Positions 1 through 12,423 are shown, counted from the stretch's first letter. The stretch is DNA of 64,000 nucleotides from Pratylenchus scribneri (GCA_030063045.1 JAQSEB010000082.1:558001-622000), one strand, 5' to 3'. The notes: generated from the letters alone by a model not told the origin. Program-made: numbers and translations.

Positions 1-105
1 GAAAATGGCTAATAAATTGGCAGTAAACAAAAAAGGTAAACACAATTTTATAAACTCGTCGTCGGTAATTCTTCTGCTTTTTTCTTATCATTTTCTTTAT
101 TTCAT

Positions 106-3100
106 TCATCTTCGCCCATTTCCGCCACCGTTGCCAATTTCCCTTGCCGAATAGATTATTCCATCCAATTCTCCATTCAATCCATGCAAAATTTGGTCCA
201 TTTGAAGTCGACGATTTATTTGATGGCCACCACCCGTTGAATGGAAGGAGGGCGGCACATTGAATTGGCCACCACCAAATTGGAAATGTTGCGGGTTGGC
301 CATTTCGGCTGGGGCAAACATTTTTTGCACATTTCTTGGAGTGGTCGGTTGCGAGAATGAACCGTGGGCACCGAATATAAGGGGCGGTGGCCGATTGGCA
401 TAGGGCAATGTGGGGGACAGGGGCATTGGGGCTTAAATTGGGAGGAAATTTACAAATAAATTGGGCAGTGTAATTTTTTCTATTAGAAGCCCATGGGATT
501 CTCTCTTTCATAGTTTCCCTAGTTTGGGCTTTTAATAGAAAAATGATATATTAAAATGCAGAAAAAAATTGAATTTGTTGAAAGCTTTTCGTGTTGAAAA
601 TTTGGGCCATATAATTGGCCAAATCAGTTGGCTTCTTTAAGATTCCTAGGCTCTAAAAATTAAGCAAAAATCTTATTCCAAAGCTAACCCTAAATGTCCT
701 AATAAGCATTAATAGTTTGTTATGGCCAAATTATATGGCCCCAAAAAGATTATTTTTCGACACAAAATTTTTTCGGAAAACAATCTTTTTGAATATAAAT
801 TGGGAAAAGGCAAAGGGGGGACGGACGACCTGGAGGCGGTGGAATATGTCCAATGAAGAAATTGGCACCCTTTTCATCCTCCTCATCCAGCAATTCTGGC
901 GGTGGTTCCCTCGGCAATTGGGCAATTATTTGGCTGGTCCTAAAAAAAGAGAATTTTTTCAATTCATTTTATTATTGGAAATTGGAAATATCATCGATTG
1001 AGTCCTTGTTAGGATATTCTTTCGACTATAACTCAATAAAATAAGTAACCAATTTTGGAAGGCAATAAATAATTTTAAAGCTAAAAGTGCACTTTTTAAT
1101 GTAGCTTTTATAATTTTTGAATACATAAAAAATTTTATAAGAAAAACGGCTTTTCCTCCAATCAATTAGAAAATTCGAGTTAATTACACTCAAAGACATA
1201 TTATTTTTTAAGGCTTCAAAATTAATATAATTTAAATTAGCTATTTTGTAGAGGGCACTTTCGGCTTTTCAAAGATATATTGCGTTCCCAAATTGGCCAA
1301 TGCCTCGCTGAGATATGGGCCAAAAATTGATGCCAGAAATTGGATTGATTGCCCTGGGTTAAATCACCCAATCTCTTTTCTTCTTATCCTACTGTAACGC
1401 AAAGAGGGAAAGATGCCTTCCTTTTCACCAGCCTTATCCTACTGTATCGAAAAAGGAAAGGCGATTTCCTTTCCATTTAGAAGCGCTGATTGCGCCTTCA
1501 GCAGGCATCAATCAGGTAAATTCACTGGGATTGACTACAAAATGAGGGATTCAATCACAGTCCATTCTTTTGTTCATATCTCAGCGAGGCAATAATCAAT
1601 TCAGGAAGGCGATATAGCATTTTAAAGCCCAAAATATTCTCTACAATTTTGGCTATTTAAATTTTATGAAATCTTTCCTTTAAAATATAATTATATACCT
1701 TTTATTATAATAAGCTAGAATATTCTAATTGATTGGGGGAAAGCCGTTTATTCTATAAATTTTCAAAAAATTAGTTAAGCAATTTTTTAGAGGACATTTT
1801 TAGGATTTTCGAATGGCATATTTCCTTCTCGAATTGGTTTCTTCCTTGTTGAGCTATTGGCCAAATAAGTGAAGTACTCTCAGTCAGCCAGTTTCCTCAT
1901 ATTTCTACCTGTACAAATTCAGTCGTGGCGGTCCTTTATCACCGGCCTCCTTTTCCCCATTCCCATTCGGTTCAATCCCAAATGAACTGTTCCGAAAGTG
2001 GACATGATGAATTTGTTGTTGGCCTCCATTTTGCTGCAAAATTTTCATTTTATATGGATTACTATTTATTTTCTCGAAAAAATATTAAATTTGCCGAAAA
2101 ATATTTCGCTTTGATAAATTATCTAATTTTGTGGCCATAAAATTAGGCAAAATCTCAGGCTTCTTTAAGATTTCTATCCTCTGAAAACTAAGAACTAATC
2201 TTAAACTTAACCTTAAATATAATCCTATAAGCCCATAAAACTTTGTTACGGCCAAATTATATGACCTTAAAAAAGTGATTATTTTTCAACACGATGGCAA
2301 ATTCAATGTTTTTGTTTTGGTTAATTAAATATATTATTTCCCCTTTAAATTCACAAAAAGGCCTCCATTTCCCCCAACTCACTTCTCTCAATTTTGGCCC
2401 ATTCATTGTTGTGCCGGAAGTGGTTGGCTGATTTTGTTGATTTTGTTGTTGTTGAGGTTGGGAATGCCTTCGAAGGGTGGCGGTCATTGATGGAGAGGAA
2501 GAGGAAGAGGACGAAGAAGTGGCAGTAGAATTGGCCAAAAGGCAAGGTCGAAGGGTGGATGTAGAGGAGAGAATGCCACTGCTGCCAGATGGACTCATCA
2601 AATGCCGGTGATCGGCCCTATTCGCTTGGGCTTGCTGCAAAATTAATACAATTAATTTAGTTTTATTGTTCCATTTAGGTAAATCATAATGAATAAGTAA
2701 TGTATAATATTGGTTTAAGTAGGGTTTGCTCTACATTCACAAAACAAATATACCCAAATTTGGATAGATCTGGTCAAGACGCATTGAATGGTATATAATT
2801 TGTTATGGTTTAGTCAATTATTAAAAGGTATTAAACGGTTTAAACCAATTTTGGTTTGGTCAACAATTAAAGGGTATTAAAAGGTTTAAACCAATTTTGG
2901 TTTGGTCAACAATTAAAGGGTATTAAAAGGTTTAAACCAATTTTGGTTTGGTCAACAATTAAAGGGTATTAAACGGTTTAAACCAATTTTGGTTTGGTCA
3001 ACAATTAAAGGGTATTAAACGGTTTAAACCAATTTTGGTTTGGTCAACAATTAAAGGGTATTAAACGGTTAAAACCAATTTTGATTTAAAGGTTCAAAAC

Positions 3101-6100
3101 AAGTTAGAATTAAATCCTAACCAAAAATATAATCAAATGATTTTCTAATTCATTCAATTTTCCTTTCTTCATTTACCTTCAATTTCTTCAATGCCAACCG
3201 TATCCTCTTAATATGGCCCAACTTCCGTACTCCAATGTCTTCCAAATCCTCCGCCTCCAATTCCTCCAATTCCCCCACACTCAAATATCCCTGCTGTTCG
3301 AATTGGTCCACATATTGTTTTAGGCCAATTGCCGGCAGCCATTCCCGAATGCTGGCCTCCTTGGCCATTTCCATCGGCCATTCATCCTTCACATTTCGCC
3401 AACATTGAATGTCTTGGATCAGCCTTTTCCGATCTTCTGGTTTTGTGATGCCCAGCGTTGTCCTTTATAGAGGAATTTGATAATTTTGTCATTGACATTT
3501 ATGGCAATAGTTCGGTTGGTCATCATTTTTGGAAAATTTTTTGTCTTTTTAAATGTGTTTTTGTTTTGGGTGTTTTGGACATCAGGGAATCCGAATTTAA
3601 CAATGTGTGAACGGTTTTATAATATATTCGAGGTTTTTGACTTAGTGGAACCCAATTTAACATTGGTTTGAACTATTATATAATTACTTTGAGAGGCTCA
3701 AAACCGGTTTAAAGGACTGGTTTGAACTATTTAATCACTTACGAGTAGTTCAAAAATTGGTTCAAACATTGCTTTGAACTATAACACTTCGATAGGTTCA
3801 AAAACCGGTTTAAAAATCAAAATTTTTTCATTTTTTTCTGTCATAATTTGTTGTCACTTTTGTTATGCCTTGAGAAAACCGGTAACCAATTTCAAATTCG
3901 TATGTTTGAAAAATTATAAAACACATTTAAAGGCAAAAAATCATTTTTTCCAAAAAGAGGGGCCCAAAAACTATAAAGCATTTATTTCCTTACAAATCCT
4001 CGGGGCTGGCCCGGGCCAAAGTGGGCAAATCATAGCCTTGGGCAAGGAAAAGTGCCAAATATTCGGGGAGACAGAGGCGTTGAAGCCATTCCGCAAATAT
4101 TTCCGGTTCCTTCAATTAAATCCGTACATCCTTTAATTACCCTCTTTTGACCCACCGGAATCCCCTTGGCCATCATTTCGCCTATATTCACCCGCGCACA
4201 TTGGCCTCCGGCCCCATGGCTTTTTGTGCGTTTCTGTTGGGCCGTCAATGTTCCTCCGGGGCCAACGGTGGAACAATCGAGACCATCGGAGAGGGAAAAA
4301 TATGCGGAGGAACGGCCACCTTGCGTGGAGGAGCCGGCGGATGAAGAAAGGCGAGAAGAGGGACTGGCCGGATCAGTGGGGGAACAATACGAGGTGGAGG
4401 AATGTTGGGCCAAAGGGGTAGTGGGATTATTGGTTTGATGATGAGGCAATGCCACGGCAGATGTGGAGGAACAACTCCCGGAACTGGCGGATTGGGCCAA
4501 TTGCTGGGAACTTGAACTCTGGAAAGTGACAAAAATGTTGTGGAATTGGATATGCGCCAACTTAGCGCCGTTTAAAATAACTCATCGAGGGTTGAATTAA
4601 TTTAGATAATTTTTGTATAAATTAAATGGCAGACTTTTGGCTATCTAATAATATTAAAATTATTTGAATTGGCTCAAAAATTGATGGAATTATGAACAGA
4701 AAACTGCCTAATATTTGGCAAATTCAAAGTAAAGTTTATTTTAAATGTTTTTAATCATAATTCCATCAATTCTGAATCAATTTAAATAAAATTAATATTA
4801 TTTGATAGCCAAAAGTCTGCTCTTTAATTTGATACTAAAATCATCAAAATTAATTCAGCCCTTAATGAGCTATTATGGACTGCTTGGATGGATTGGGAAC
4901 GAACTTTGGCACTTTGACTCTCAAAGCCGGAACTTGTTTGGCTGCTATTTGTTGAGCCAGTCGAATTACGATTATTACTGCTGATTGGATGATGTTGATT
5001 GTAAATTGGCGATGGCGCCATCGGGACTGATGTGGCGCCCATCTGCTGTTGATGTTGGTATTGGGCGGTGGATTTATTGTTATTGCCACTCATTAGCAGA
5101 AGCTGATGATGATTGGCGTGCGGTGGAGGCGGTGGGGGCAAAAGATCTGCCAATTGGGATAACAAATTAACAAGTCTGAATGAGTTGGATAGAATTTTTG
5201 GGGGAAAGCAAACAGAAACGAACGAAGAAATGAACGAATGAATGAAACACAGGCACAGGGACAGGACGTTTCAGTATCTAAGCCATTCTTTTGGCCATAA
5301 CTCAACAATGAAGAGACCAATATTGAATGGCGATATGCTTTTCGAAAGCCCTAAATGTCCTCTAAAAAGTAGTTTAAATAAATTTTTAAAAATTACAAAG
5401 TTTTGTAAAATAAACTACTTTACCTCCACTCAATCAGTCGGGTTTAATGAATTAAAGGCATATAAATTTTTTTAAAAGTGTATTTCATAAAATTAAAATA
5501 GGCCACTTTTTAGAGGACACTTTGAGCTTTCAAATGATATATCGTCTTCTCAAATTGGTCATTGCCTCGTTGAGTTATAGCCAAAATAAGCCTATGCATT
5601 GAAATAGCCGTATAGAAAAGACGAAACAAAGGGACAGGGACAAACATCGACAATAAAAATGCGGGGAATGGATGATGGAAGAATATTTTCTACATATCCA
5701 AGTTCCAAGGGCACCGATTGAGTACGGAGAGGGAACAGAACACCCACCAATGTTGCCGCCGAATGCCGTCTCCGCCTCTTCGATAAATCCATTGGCAGCC
5801 CTTGCGGCGCATTTCACGCCCATCTGCGCCGCACCCATTGACCGAGGCCGCCCTCCTCCACCGCCACCAGAGCCGGAGGCCGTTGCCACCCTTCTTGCCG
5901 TCGTGTTCAAGGCCTTCTCGCTGCCGCCTCCCCTCATCAGAGGCCATTTTGTGCGGCCACCGCCCCCAATGGTGGCATACTTGTTCTCGGCTAAAACGGC
6001 GGAATAATCCGTCGCTTTTGGCCCTTCAGCCTCATCGGCGGCCGTAAAGCTCCTTCTGTTGGCCAAAAGGCCACCAGAACTAGGCGGGTCGGCGGCCTTT

Positions 6101-6192
6101 TTGTTGTTTGGGATAAAAGAAGAAGTGCCGCCATTTTTGGTGGTGGATTGATGCTGCTTTTGGCCGCCACCACCCAGAAAACGACGACGCAT
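106..6192 (-). CDS. Caskin-like tandem-SAM adaptor protein (9 exons)
   Basis: Exons (minus order): 6192-5748, 5146-4881, 4518-4141, 4109-3994, 3462-3177, 2634-2383, 2033-1909, 939-830, 431-106. All nine join in phase to about 767 aa. Two SAM domains lie side by side: SAM1 from about residue 367 (EWLQRLCLPEY, then the GITKPEDRKR helix) and SAM2 about 438-497 (EWLPAIGLKQY, DIGVRKLGHIKR). This tandem arrangement and the KLGH motif are characteristic of Caskin scaffold proteins, which oligomerise through their SAM pair. The rest is low-complexity Ser/Gln/Gly/Pro-rich and probably disordered. No ankyrin repeats or SH3 domain, both expected N-terminally in vertebrate Caskins, are visible. The chosen ATG is the first in exon 1, but an AG acceptor lies about 33 nt upstream of it and the frame stays open between, so exon 1 could be internal and further 5' exons missing. 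SAM assignment is firm; the Caskin name is inferred from the tandem pair. Confidence 0.8.
605..760. repeat. Short TIR repeat, family E copy 1
   Basis: Lies in the intron between the last two Caskin-like exons. Its ends, GGCCATATAATTGGCC and GGCCAAATTATATGGCC, form an imperfect inverted repeat. The interior (GGCTTCTTTAAGATT followed by a CTCTAAAAATTAAG-like stretch) matches the copy at 2130-2290. No coding potential is seen. Confidence 0.55.
1012..1335. repeat. Inverted-repeat element, family A copy 1
   Basis: Family A has two mirror-image arms of about 100 bp. One arm reads GGCCATAACTCAACAAGG, then CCAATT, GGAAGGCGATATGCC, AAAGCCCTAAATGTCC and TCTAAAAAGTGGC; the other arm is its reverse complement. 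The central 100 bp is AT-rich and contains a conserved GAAAATTCGGGTTCATTA-like block. This copy is divergent and lies in the Caskin-like intron 940-1908, where it is the left half of an A-D-A composite. Confidence 0.75.
1380..1520. repeat. Spacer repeat D inside an A-D-A composite
   Basis: Two internal copies of CTTATCCTACTGTA followed by purine-rich AAAGAGGGAAAG-type sequence, then GCGCCTTCAGCAGGCATC. It sits between two family A copies and closely resembles 20895-21095, which occupies the same position in another A-D-A arrangement. Confidence 0.6.
1555..1876. repeat. Inverted-repeat element, family A copy 2
   Basis: Right member of the first A-D-A composite, within the Caskin-like intron 940-1908. 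Left arm begins near CATTCTTTTGTTCATATCTC and the right arm ends at GAGCTATTGGCCAAATAAG. Confidence 0.75.
2130..2290. repeat. Short TIR repeat, family E copy 2
   Basis: Second copy of the short element at 605-760, with ends near GGCCATAAAATTAGGC and GGCCAAATTATATGACC. It lies in another intron of the same gene (2034-2382). Confidence 0.55.
2690..3115. repeat. Fold-back element with internal 46-bp tandem repeat, family C copy 1
   Basis: Family C copies have conserved flanks that are partial inverted repeats of each other. One contains GGATAGAGCTGGTCAAGACG and a TATATAATTTGTTATGG stretch; the opposite flank contains CTTAGTTTTGAACC and TAATCAAATGAT. Between the flanks are tandem units of 46 bp. 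A unit contains TTTGGTCAACAATTAAAGGG followed by TATTAAACGGTTTAAACC and AATTTTGG. This copy has about 6 units and fills most of Caskin-like intron 2635-3176. Confidence 0.85.
3600..3830. repeat. Degenerate GGTTTGAACTAT-type repeats
   Basis: Within Caskin-like intron 3463-3993. Several loose repetitions combine a GGTTCAAA or GGTTTGAACTAT word with CCGGTTTAAA. They resemble decayed family C units but are too divergent to assign. Confidence 0.35.
4555..4880. repeat. Inverted-repeat element, family B copy 1
   Basis: Family B is an almost perfect palindrome. Each arm runs from AATAACTCATCAAGGACTGA through GATGATTTTAGTATCAAATT, AAAGAGCAGACTTTTGGCTA, TCAAATAATATTAATTTTAT and TTGGTTCAGAATTGATGGAA to ATTATGACCAAAAAA, with a spacer of about 30 bp. 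This copy makes up nearly the whole Caskin-like intron 4519-4880, and its right end lies within a few bases of the splice donor at 4880. Confidence 0.85.
5277..5592. repeat. Inverted-repeat element, family A copy 3
   Basis: Well-preserved copy with both arms, in Caskin-like intron 5147-5747. Confidence 0.85.
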
Positions 6193-6321
6193 TTTTTTGT
6201 TTGAATTGGAAGGATGGAAAGCTGCAAATTATGGAAATACGCAAACCAGCCACAACATAAAATGAAAAACACAGCAAATTTATGAAAAGAATATTAACTA
6301 AAATGTGAAACACAATAACTG

Positions 6322-6632
6322 GGCCATTCTTTTGGCCATAACTAAATAAGGCAAAAGCCAATCTTGGAAGGCGATATATCAATTGAAAGCCTTAAATATC
6401 CTTGGCTTTCTTAATTTTTTGGAAATTTAAGAAATTTAGATAAAAAAAGGATTTTTCTACAATCAATCGTAAAATTCAGGCCAATTATAATCAAAAGCAT
6501 GTAATCTTTTTAAAAGTGGAAATTCATAAACTTTAAAAAGCTAAATTGTTTAAGATACTTTTGGCTTTCCAATGATATATAGCCTTCCAAGATTGGCTAT
6601 CGCCTCGTTGAGATATAAACAAAGGAATGGCA
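6322..6632. repeat. Inverted-repeat element, family A copy 4
   Basis: Both arms present (GGCCATTCTTTTGGCCATAA on the left, GAGATATAAACAAAGGAATG on the right). Lies just upstream of the Caskin-like start. Confidence 0.8.
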
Positions 6633-7685
6633 CAGGTACTCTACAAACCAAACTGACCAACAATAAAAATGCTCAATAATAATTTTAATTAAAAAGGCAC
6701 CTGCTGTTTAATATTGGGAAAACATCGGCTGGACAAAATTGGATGAAATATTTATAATTTGCCCGGTTAATTTAATTCCTTTACTGCTGAAAGAAGGCAA
6801 ATCTGTAAATAATAATAGTAAAAAATTGGAGTTTTGAATGGATCAAAAAAGGTGAATGGGATTGAGGCGAAATGGTGTGCGCGAGTTCCATTTTTGGTGA
6901 GGATTTTCATTCCACACTCTTCAGAGGCAACAGAACAAAGAAAGCATCAAGCACACCTTCTCAAATAGCCTTGGCGATTGGAGGGAGGAAGAAAATGCGC
7001 ATTGAATCGAATATTGGGGGAAAAGGTGGGCAGCGATGGAATATTGTTGAAACCAAAAGTGGGGAGAATATTTTTGGTTCTGGAAACGGCCTTCACATCG
7101 AATTAGATTCAAAATGGGAAAAAGGAATGCCCGCAAGTCCATCCGGGAGAGGCGGATTGCTTATGTGCGCGAATATTTGAACGGGCGCCAAAAAGATTTG
7201 TGTGAAGCGGAGAATTTGCGGGGAATTAGTTTTGGGTGGAGAACCACAGCAAGGCCAACGAAGCAGCCACCTCCAGTCATAGTGACAGCCCTCAAATGGG
7301 CTGGAAATGGCCGACTCATTCGATGGAATTAAGGGCGGTGGCGGCAATGGCTTCTGGGGCATTTAGGCGTGAAATTGGTGGCAGCGGCAATGACTGACTT
7401 TATTTGGTAGGGAATGTTGAGGATGGATGGATTTGGATGGAATGGTTGTGTGGATGGGTTAAAGGGGGCGGAAGGAGAGGAGGCGGATAGATGAAAGGGA
7501 CACGCGCCAGTCAAAATGAATGAATTCAATCGAGAAATTATAATCATTATCAAGAGAGGGGAATATTTGGCCAAATTGCTGATAACAATTTTGGGATGGA
7601 ATATGGATGGACCCACCAAAACAAACAAAATGGGAGAGGAGACCTTTAGGCTGGGATTGAATGAATTGGCGAAACAACAGCGGCT

Positions 7686-7994
7686 TTTATTTGGCCATAG
7701 CTCAACAAGTAAGTAACCAATTCGAGAAGGCAATATGCCTTCTGAAAGCCCTAAATATCTTCTAAAAAGTGGCATAAATAATATTTTGAAAAATTAAAAT
7801 TTGTAAAATAAGTGACTTTTACTCATTCGATAGAAAATTAGAGTTCATTACACTCAAAGACATGATGTTTTTAAAAATTGGATATCATAAAATTAAAATT
7901 AGGCCAAATTGTAGAGGATTCTTTTCGCTTTCAAATGGCATAACGCCTTCCAAAATTAGCTATTTCCTCGCTGATGAGATATGGACAAGAATTC
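7686..7994. repeat. Inverted-repeat element, family A copy 5
   Basis: Both arms present. The right arm carries a GCTGATGAGATATGG variant, also seen in a few other copies. Confidence 0.8.
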
Positions 7995-9145
7995 CCAGGT
8001 ACTGAAATAGTTGTATTGAAATGTTCCCTATCGAATGAATGGAGGCTAAATAAATGAAATTTGTTTGGGCTTAAATTGGTGGGGTCGGCAGCAAAAAAAG
8101 TGGGGCAAATTAAACTGCTCATTCAAAAAGATTCGATGTGGCTTTCGGGTCCACCGTGTTGAGAGATGTGCCCTCAGGGCAAATAAGAACAGCAGAACAG
8201 GCCACAGCAGCAGATGGCCGAGGGGCCAGCAATACCGCCGCTGCCATCGCCCAAGGCTAAAAGCTTTGGGATGGTGAAGAAGCGACAAAATGGATGAAGG
8301 CTAAAAGGAGTGGGGAAGTGGTTTAAAGAAAGGGGCAAAATGTGGACATTTGCAAATGATGAATGATGGAAAAATTGGGGGCAAGAAAATTAGAAGGGCG
8401 ACAATATTCAAAATGGATTTAGAGGACAATGACCCTTTCCTCTCCATTTTAGCCATTCCCACTTTTTGTTGTGGATGTGTCCCAATTTGAATGGGGCATG
8501 GTGGCGCGCGAGGAGGCACATCTGCCTTTGGCATTGGCCCATCGCCCCCCCCCCCCCCTTGCTGCCCTGCGGGAAGCCAATCAATTATTTTGAGGATTAT
8601 TTGGCTTTCTTTTTTTCCAATTCGGGCACAAAGTAGTTATTTTGGAGGAAGGAAGACGAAAAGCGAGGAAGGGGGCATTGTGGGCACACACACACAATTA
8701 TGGACCCGGAGGGGAGAAGTGTGGGGAATGAATAAAATGGTTGGTGGGATGGATGGCGACAATGGACGATGGAAAAACGCGAGGCGGACGAAGGGGAAGT
8801 GGGGAGGCTAGTGGCGAATTGTTTAGTGGTGGTGGGAAGTTTTGTTGTGGACTAATATGGCTGTTTTGGTGGATTGGGATTGGGAGGAATAAAAGAGGAT
8901 GGAATTGGGAAAATGGCCGATGACGATTCCCCACTATAATTGGCAAATAAATAATGAATGACCCGACCCACACAATTCGAGGAAAGGGGAAATGGTTGAA
9001 AATGTTATGGCCAAAATATGGCTTTTATGAATGTCACTTGGTGTAAAATTCATTTCTAAAGTTGGCTTTAGGATCAAATATTATTACCAAAAATTTTTTT
9101 AACATAATTAATATTGATTTTAAGTTGATTTTAGCCATAGGAAAA

Positions 9146-9232
9146 AAATATTATCCGCCAACGGGAATTGAACCAGCAAACTCTTGGGTCCAAAAACTAT
9201 TGTCTTATCCATTATACTACTCGATACAATTA
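9146..9232 (-). pseudogene. tRNA-like sequence, degenerate
   Basis: On the minus strand a D-arm-like AGTATAATGGATAAGAC is followed about 30 nt later by a T-arm-like GGTTCAATTCCCG. The acceptor and anticodon stems do not pair convincingly, so this is more likely a decayed tRNA or a tRNA-derived repeat head than a working gene. Confidence 0.4.
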
Positions 9233-10164
9233 TAACTCATTCATAAAAAATCTTCAAGAAAAATTCATAATTTGCATATTTCATGGCGAAGATGTAGATA
9301 ATTAATAGATGATGGAAAAATGCGTTATGAGGGGAAGTTGGGAGGCTGTTGGCGAATTGTTTGATAGTGGTGGTGGTGGGAAATTTTGGCTGGACTATAA
9401 TATGGCTGTTTTCGTGGATTGGTTGGAATAAAAAAGGATAAAAATAAAAATGAAAGGAGAGGATTGGGAAAATGGCCGATGACGATTCCCCCTCTCCCCT
9501 CTCATTAATTGGCAAATAATTAATGGCCCTCAAAGGAAAGTAAAGGAGACAAATGGCCGGCTGGATGGAGGCGAATTGAAAGAAATGGCATAAAATTTGC
9601 ATATTTTGACCGGGCCTAATCTAAATGGATTTATACTCGTGGAAGTGTTTTGTGGGAAAATGCGCGGACAGAAATGGATGGGAAGATTTAGGAAGGATGA
9701 AGGAGGAAGGGCCACAGACTGGAATGGAAAGAACCCTCTTTCTTACTCATCCCTTCGCGCTGCTTTTCCTTCAGTCCATCAAATCCGGGGACAAACAATA
9801 CTTCCTTCCCCCTTTAATGCCCCTCCAATAGAGCAGCAGCACTTTCGTCCGAAAATGGACGAATCGGGGAAGGGATTCGGGGGATCGGAGGGTTGGCAAA
9901 CAGAACAAATAGAAGGCAAAGAAATAAACTCGCTCCCCTCTCTCTGCAGGGCGATTTGCGAAGAGAGACCCCCTCTGGGGCCGAAGGCCGAATAAGAAGG
10001 ATCAACAGCGAAATTCGGGGACGAATGGGGGATTGGCTAAAGTAAAAATTGTTGTGGAGGAGTAGAAACAGCTTCAATGGCCACATATATTAATGGGATG
10101 GGGACAATGGGGAAAAGGGGAAATTTGGCTGTGAGAAATGCTGATTTTTAGGTTGATTTGAGTG

Positions 10165-10485
10165 TGAAAAAAACACTTGCCACCACCAGGATTCGAACTC
10201 GCATCCTTGAGCCCTCAAGCCCAGCAGGGGCCCATTTCAATTTCCGTCAAGTCCTTGACTTGTGATCAAGCAAGTTCTTGATGTCAGTTTTCTGTTTCAA
10301 TTAACTATAAATCACATGTATTTCACTTGTATTTCACATGTATTTTATGTGTTTTTCCTTGATTTTTTATTGAAACAAAATTTAATTTCTTGACGTCAAG
10401 AACTTGCTTGACCACAAGTCAAGAACTTGACGGAAATTGAAATGGGCCCCAGCTCTATACCACTAGGCCACCCTATGCATGAGAA
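10165..10485 (-). pseudogene. tRNA-like sequence split by a small TIR element
   Basis: On the minus strand the 5' half (GGTGGCCTAGTGGTATAGAG) lies at about 10450-10475 and the 3' half (GAGTTCGAATCCTGG) at about 10170-10226. Removing the intervening 10227-10450 leaves a tRNA-length sequence with A- and B-box-like words, but the stems pair poorly. It was probably already a pseudogene or tRNA-like repeat before the insertion. Confidence 0.45.
10227..10450. mobile_element. Small non-autonomous TIR element
   Basis: Inverted ends of at least 50 bp: CATTTCAATTTCCGTCAAGT then CTTGACTTGTGATCAAGCAA on the left, with the reverse complement on the right (two mismatches seen). The centre is AT-rich and carries repeated TTTCACATGTATTT words. 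CCCAGC occurs on both sides and may be a 6-bp target-site duplication. No coding capacity is seen. Confidence 0.65.
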
Positions 10486-12423
10486 GCCATTTTTTAAAAT
10501 AATTATAGGAAGATTTAGAATGGACCTCTGGGTATGGGGTCGAAAGCCGAATAAAAAGGATCAACAGCAAAATTTCGTGAATGGGGGGACGAATGTGGAG
10601 AATGGGGGAATGGCTAAAGTAAAAAATTGTTGGGGGAAGAGCAGCTTCACTGGCCATATTGATGGCCCAAAGATGGGAGGGAAGGGGAAATTGGGCCGTG
10701 CATAAAAATGGAAAGGTGTGCAGCAGGAAAAGTGGGGACAAATGGAATTGGAATTGTGGGGACTAGGGATGGCGAGAATGAATAATGATCGGACAGGGAT
10801 GATGGTGGTGGTGGATGGTGGTGGCCCTTCGGGGGTTCTTTCACATTGGAATTGAGCCACTGACTTTTTGTGCTTGCTCATTCATCAGATCGATTTATAT
10901 GGGTCGAATGTGAATGAATGGTTGGATGAATTAATGCTGTGACCGCCGTGAAAATTGTACGGGGACGGGGGGGGGGGGGGGGGGGAGAGGACGAAGATGG
11001 AATCGAAAATGGCGGACGAATAATGATGAAAACGAACGAATAGATTGAGAAAGGGGAAAATGTTGGGGTGGAATCATCGATTTTGCCATCAATCCTCGCC
11101 AATTTTTCTCGTCCTATTGAAAATGGCCACGGAAGAGGTGGGCACCAGAATAAACAATTCAACGGGGAAAATGTGCCCCATGGAGCTAGCCACCGGCTCC
11201 CGACGGTCTTGGCTACCGGCTGCAAACAACAAATTTTATGCTCAATGGTCGGGAACATAAGGAGGGCAAGGCCGGCCGACAAGGCAATGGCATTGAAAGA
11301 ATGAGGGGAAGGAATGGCGGAAGGACGTTTATGGAGTATTCGGGTGAAGGAAAATGAAAGAAAGTGGGTGAAAAGCAGGAGGAGGGGAAGAATATGATGA
11401 AAGGGGCATTTGCGGTGCCGTCGACAAGGCAAAAGTGGCACAAACAAGAGGCGGGTTATTGAGTCGACCAATGCCGTGTCGAAGGCAGCTGCTGAAAAGG
11501 AAAAAGGGCGGCCGCGAGGTTTGGCCAAAAATAGGTGGCCAACATGCATGCATGAATGAAAAATGAAACGACAATGCGAAGGTGGTTAAAATGCATGTTG
11601 GCTCTTTTGCAGTGCAATTTTAGATGCTTTTCACGGTCATTTTTGTGTGCATTTTCCCGTGGGGCAACATAAAATCTACAACATCATCAGAAACCGGGCA
11701 ATTTGGAAAGAGGAAGGGCCCTGAGGAATGGGAGATTGGCATCGGAGATAGGTCAGCATTAGCATTTCCCCAACAGCAGCAGAAAATGGGGGAAAAAGGT
11801 CATTTGCCGTAAGTTTCGTCGGTGCTGACCAGTCCCTGTCCCCAATCAATGTTGTGGAGGGCGATGGACGGGGGGGATTCTTCTTGACCCCCGAAGGAAA
11901 CCACCACCAAAAGCAAACACAAATATGCAGCAGCCAACACACCGTTCCTCCCCTCGAGGGTTTTGGATGGCGGTGAGGGGAAATGCACATTGGAAAATGC
12001 TGACCAATTCTCCTCTTCCATTCCTCCATCCATCCAAAACCAAACCAAACTATTCTCAGACCACTTCGTTTCCCTGTCGAGCAATGCTCCATCAGAAAAA
12101 GCTTGAGGGCACAAAAAGGCGGAGGCCACTCCCTCCTTTTGGCGTTGACTTATCTCAACCACTGTTTTCAATCCATTTCTATAGTTTCTTTTCTACCAAT
12201 TGAAAATGCAATGCAAATGGCATTAAAAATGATGGAAAAAAATAAATTATTATTTGATAAAAATTTATGCTCTTAACCAATTTCCAAATAAAAATTCAAC
12301 AATTGTGAATTTTAAAAAAGAATATGAAAGTGTACTGTGAATAAATCATAAAATGACAAGTGTTTTTGAGGAAATAGGAAAATGGGGGAGGAGATGATCA
12401 CAAAATGGTTGGGTATGGCTCGA

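Larger units (their letters stand above)
6193..12423. other. 6.2 kb without a recognisable gene
   Basis: Between the Caskin-like and nucleobindin genes, both on the minus strand. Many short open frames occur on both strands, but none shows a family motif or phased exons that can be defended. The plus strand is strongly G/A-rich from about 7.3 to 12.0 kb. Homopolymer runs occur near 8546-8560 (C) and 10967-10985 (G). Family A copies, two tRNA-like sequences and a small TIR element are listed separately. On the minus strand about 11.82-12.02 kb encodes a hydrophobic leader-like stretch (YLCLLLVVVSFGG) ending at a good GT donor. This could be an isolated 5' exon, but no partner exon was found. 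Missing 5' exons of the Caskin-like gene may also lie here. Confidence 0.5.
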
